Shown in pieces: positions 7,143-9,293 of a stretch of DNA of 9,293 nucleotides. This stretch comes from Comamonas sp. (lineage in GTDB: Bacteria > Pseudomonadota > Gammaproteobacteria > Burkholderiales > Burkholderiaceae_C): contig JAFAIY010000405.1 of NCBI GenBank assembly GCA_019236485.1, forward strand, positions 1 to 9,293. The letters run 5' to 3'. How positions within the stretch are numbered: position 1 is the first letter of the stretch; each line of letters starts with the position of its first letter. The notes under the pieces are model-generated. The model had not been told where the DNA came from. It searched no databases and saw only the letters and a list, made by a program, of their open reading frames with translations. Made by a program: the position numbers and the translations under genes.

Positions 7143-8108
7143 ATGGCACTGAACCCCAACACACCTCACGTCCCCCGTTCCATCAGCGAAGAGCCGGATG
7201 CCGAATCGGCTCCGGTCTGCGTGCTGATCTTCAACAGCAGCGACCCCTGCGGAGCCGGCGGGCTGTCTGCCGACATCGCCACCATTTCCTCGGTTGGCGG
7301 CCATGCTCTGCCCGTGGCCTGCGGCGCCTATGCGCGCGACACGGCCCGTGTCTACGAGCACTTTGCCCTCGACGACGAGGCCGTCACCGAGCAGGCCCGC
7401 TCCGTGCTGGAGGACATTCCGGTCGCGGCCATCAAAGTGGGTTTTGCGGGCAGCCCGGACAATCTGGTGGCGATCGCCGAGATCTCTTCCGACTATCCGG
7501 ACATTCCCATCGTCAGCTACATGCCCGATCTGTCCTGGTGGGAGGAAGACCGGCTGGACCAGTATCTGGACGCCTTCAAAGAGCTTGTGCTGCCTCAAAC
7601 CTCGGTGTTGGTTGGAAACCACAATACCCTTTGGCGCTGGCTGCTGCCCGACTGGGAACACAGCCGCCCGCCCACGGCGCGCGACATCGCCATGGCCGCC
7701 GAAGCGCTGGAAGTGCCCTATGTGCTGGTGACCGGCATCCCCCTGCCCGACCAGTTTGTGGACAATGTGCTGACCACGGCCCAGACCGTGCTGGGCAACA
7801 GCAAGTACGAGATGTTTGACGCCAGCTTCACGGGCGCCGGCGACACCCTGTCCGCGGCGCTCACGGCCTTGCTGGCCACGGGCAACGACCTGGGCACGGC
7901 CACGCTGGAAGCGCTCGAATACCTGGACCACAGCCTGGATGCAGGCTTTCGGCCCGGCATGGGCCACTATGTGCCCGACCGCCTGTTCTGGGCCCAGCCC
8001 ACCGAGGACGAAGAAGACGACGGCGCCGAAGCCCAGTCCTCCGATGATGAAACCGAGACCAAGCCTATAGAAGGCTTTGTGATGCCCTCTCATGACACAA
8101 AACACTGA
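7143..8108 (+). CDS. thiD: ThiD-like ribokinase-fold kinase (divergent hydroxymethylpyrimidine/phosphomethylpyrimidine kinase homologue)
   Basis: The 321-residue protein resembles ThiD, which phosphorylates hydroxymethylpyrimidine and its phosphate in thiamine synthesis. Residues 26-48 ([19 protein letters not shown]) match the ThiD GSDPSGGAGIQAD motif, KVGFAGS (98-104) matches KIGML, and [12 protein letters not shown] (229-240) matches the anion-hole region. Several hallmarks are missing. The GTGC cysteine of ThiD is Asp234 (GAGD, as in ribokinase-type sugar kinases). Arg65 stands where ThiD has Gln or Glu in its TAQNT-type motif. The usual LDPVM is replaced by SYMPDL, TPN by VGN, and the KGGH motif is not seen. 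After the fold there is a very acidic tail (about 288-306). The start ATG at 7143 has only a weak GGGG upstream. The gene overlaps hemL by 17 bp, implying coupled expression. The symbol follows homology only; the true substrate is uncertain. Confidence 0.8.
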   Translation: MALNPNTPHVPRSISEEPDAESAPVCVLIFNSSDPCGAGGLSADIATISSVGGHALPVACGAYARDTARVYEHFALDDEAVTEQARSVLEDIPVAAIKVGFAGSPDNLVAIAEISSDYPDIPIVSYMPDLSWWEEDRLDQYLDAFKELVLPQTSVLVGNHNTLWRWLLPDWEHSRPPTARDIAMAAEALEVPYVLVTGIPLPDQFVDNVLTTAQTVLGNSKYEMFDASFTGAGDTLSAALTALLATGNDLGTATLEALEYLDHSLDAGFRPGMGHYVPDRLFWAQPTEDEEDDGAEAQSSDDETETKPIEGFVMPSHDTKH

Positions 8109-9293
8109 CCTGAATCTTGCCCTGTTCGAACGCGCCAAGAGCGTGATCCCCGGCGGCGTGAATTCCCCCGTGCGCGCTTTCGCGGCGGTCGGCGGCACGC
8201 CCCGCTTTGTGCAGCGCGCCCAGGGCGCCTACTTCTGGGACCAGAACCAGCAGCAGTTCACCGACTACATAGGCTCCTGGGGCCCGATGATCCTGGGCCA
8301 CGGCCACCCCGAAGTGGTGGCCGCCGTGCAGGCCGCCGTGCTCGAAGGCTTCAGCTACGGCGCACCCACCGAGCGCGAAGTGGTGCTGGCCGAGAAGATC
8401 CGCGAGCTCATGCCCTCCATGGACATGGTGCGCATGGTCAGCTCGGGCACCGAAGCCGGCATGAGCGCACTGCGCCTGGCGCGCGGCTTCACGGGCCGCA
8501 ACAAGATCATCAAGTTCAACGGCTGCTACCACGGCCATGCCGATGCGCTGCTGGTCAAGGCCGGTTCGGGCCTGGCGACCTTCGGCGCCTCCTCCTCGGC
8601 CGGCGTGCCCGCCGATGTGGCCAAGGACACCGTCGTGCTCGAATACAACGACGTGGCCCAGCTCGAGGAGGCGTTTGCCAAGCTCGGCAACGAGATCGCC
8701 TGCGTGATCATGGAGCCCATCGCCGGCAATATGAACTTTGTGCGCGCCACGGTGGAATTCACGCGCCGCATCCGCGAGCTGACCAGGGAGCACGGCGCGC
8801 TGATGATCTACGACGAGGTGATGACAGGTTTCCGCGTGGCCCTGGGCGGCGCGCAGAGCGTGTACGCCAAGGAGATTGAAGGCTTTGCGCCCGACATCAC
8901 AGTGATGGGCAAGGTCATAGGCGGTGGCATGCCCATGGCGGCCTTCGGCGCGCGCCGCGAGATCATGGAAAAGCTCTCGCCGCTGGGTCCGGTCTACCAG
9001 GCCGGCACGCTGTCGGGCAACCCGATCGCCACGGCCTGCGGCCTCAAGACCCTGGAGCTGATCAGCCGCCCCGGCTTCCATGCCGATCTGCACCTGAAGA
9101 CCGGCCATCTGATGCAAGGCCTCAAGTCCGAGGCCAAGGCCGCGGGCATACCGTTTGCCGTGGACTGGCAGGGCGGCTTGTTCGGCTTCTATTTCCTGCC
9201 CGAGCTGCCCAAGACCTATGCCGAAGTCATGAAGACCGACGGCAAGGTGTTCAACAAGTTCTACCACGGCATGCTGGAGCGCGGCCACTACTT
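8092..9293 (+). CDS. hemL: HemL, glutamate-1-semialdehyde 2,1-aminomutase (3' end cut by window edge)
   Basis: HemL is a cytoplasmic pyridoxal-phosphate enzyme that converts glutamate-1-semialdehyde to 5-aminolevulinate, the first committed precursor of heme and other tetrapyrroles in the C5 pathway. The window holds 400 codons; the family is usually about 425-435 residues, so only some 30 are missing. Visible features are the N-terminal [12 protein letters not shown], the cofactor phosphate-binding SSGTEAG (117-123), YHGHAD (146-151), the YDEV with Asp241 that contacts the pyridine nitrogen, and the Schiff-base Lys274 in [18 protein letters not shown] follows as expected. The start ATG at 8092 lies inside the end of the thiD-like gene (17-bp overlap), so no separate promoter is needed. 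The protein appears intact and ordinary. Confidence 0.97.
   Translation, partial: MTQNTDLNLALFERAKSVIPGGVNSPVRAFAAVGGTPRFVQRAQGAYFWDQNQQQFTDYIGSWGPMILGHGHPEVVAAVQAAVLEGFSYGAPTEREVVLAEKIRELMPSMDMVRMVSSGTEAGMSALRLARGFTGRNKIIKFNGCYHGHADALLVKAGSGLATFGASSSAGVPADVAKDTVVLEYNDVAQLEEAFAKLGNEIACVIMEPIAGNMNFVRATVEFTRRIRELTREHGALMIYDEVMTGFRVALGGAQSVYAKEIEGFAPDITVMGKVIGGGMPMAAFGARREIMEKLSPLGPVYQAGTLSGNPIATACGLKTLELISRPGFHADLHLKTGHLMQGLKSEAKAAGIPFAVDWQGGLFGFYFLPELPKTYAEVMKTDGKVFNKFYHGMLERGHY

Noticed and set aside
7035..8198. 387-codon minus-strand open frame opposite the thiD-like gene
   Set aside because: It runs across rubredoxin, the divergent promoter region and the thiD-like gene on the opposite strand, and its translation matches no family. 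The thiD-like frame carries clear motifs.
8065..9288. 407-codon minus-strand open frame opposite hemL
   Set aside because: Complementary-register shadow of hemL, which is unmistakable on the plus strand.
1..9293. Search for mobile elements, CRISPR arrays, tRNA genes and toxin-antitoxin or defence genes
   Set aside because: No transposase, integrase, regularly spaced repeat, cloverleaf or defence-type protein was seen. All substantial coding sequence is accounted for by the listed genes.

Overview
The window looks like a chromosomal segment of a high-GC betaproteobacterium, most likely family Comamonadaceae (Comamonas, Delftia or Acidovorax type). That placement rests on the strong preference for G or C at third codon positions, the protein sequences as I recognise them, and the gene order rubredoxin-pilG-pilH-pilI-pilJ-chpA divergent from a thiD-like gene and hemL. 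It is inference, not a database result.

About three quarters of the window, on the minus strand, is a Pil-Chp chemotaxis-like cluster that controls type IV pilus (twitching) motility. In transcription order, from right to left, it holds a 57-residue rubredoxin (6875-7048), the response regulators PilG (6420-6824) and PilH (6058-6420), the CheW-like coupler PilI (5516-6043), the receptor PilJ (3256-5496) and the N-terminal half of the hybrid kinase ChpA/PilL (3068 down to the left edge, cut off). PilJ would sense a surface or pilus signal and PilI would couple it to ChpA. ChpA would phosphorylate PilG and PilH, which tune pilus extension and retraction. The genes from pilG to pilJ are tightly packed. 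A 187-bp spacer with several dyads separates pilJ from chpA, and no pilK-like methyltransferase lies between them.

To the right, on the plus strand, a 94-bp divergent promoter region (7049-7142) leads into a thiD-like ribokinase-fold gene (7143-8108). This overlaps by 17 bp the start of hemL (8092 to the right edge, cut off), which makes the tetrapyrrole precursor 5-aminolevulinate. The thiD-like protein lacks several hallmark residues of hydroxymethylpyrimidine kinases.

I see no mobile element, CRISPR array, tRNA or rRNA, and no clearly new multi-gene system. The points most worth a second look are the divergent ThiD-like kinase, the structured pilJ-chpA spacer, the inverted repeat in the divergent promoter region, the rubredoxin at the head of the pilus cluster, and the absence of pilK. 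Very long open frames on the plus strand opposite chpA and pilJ are codon-register shadows, not genes.
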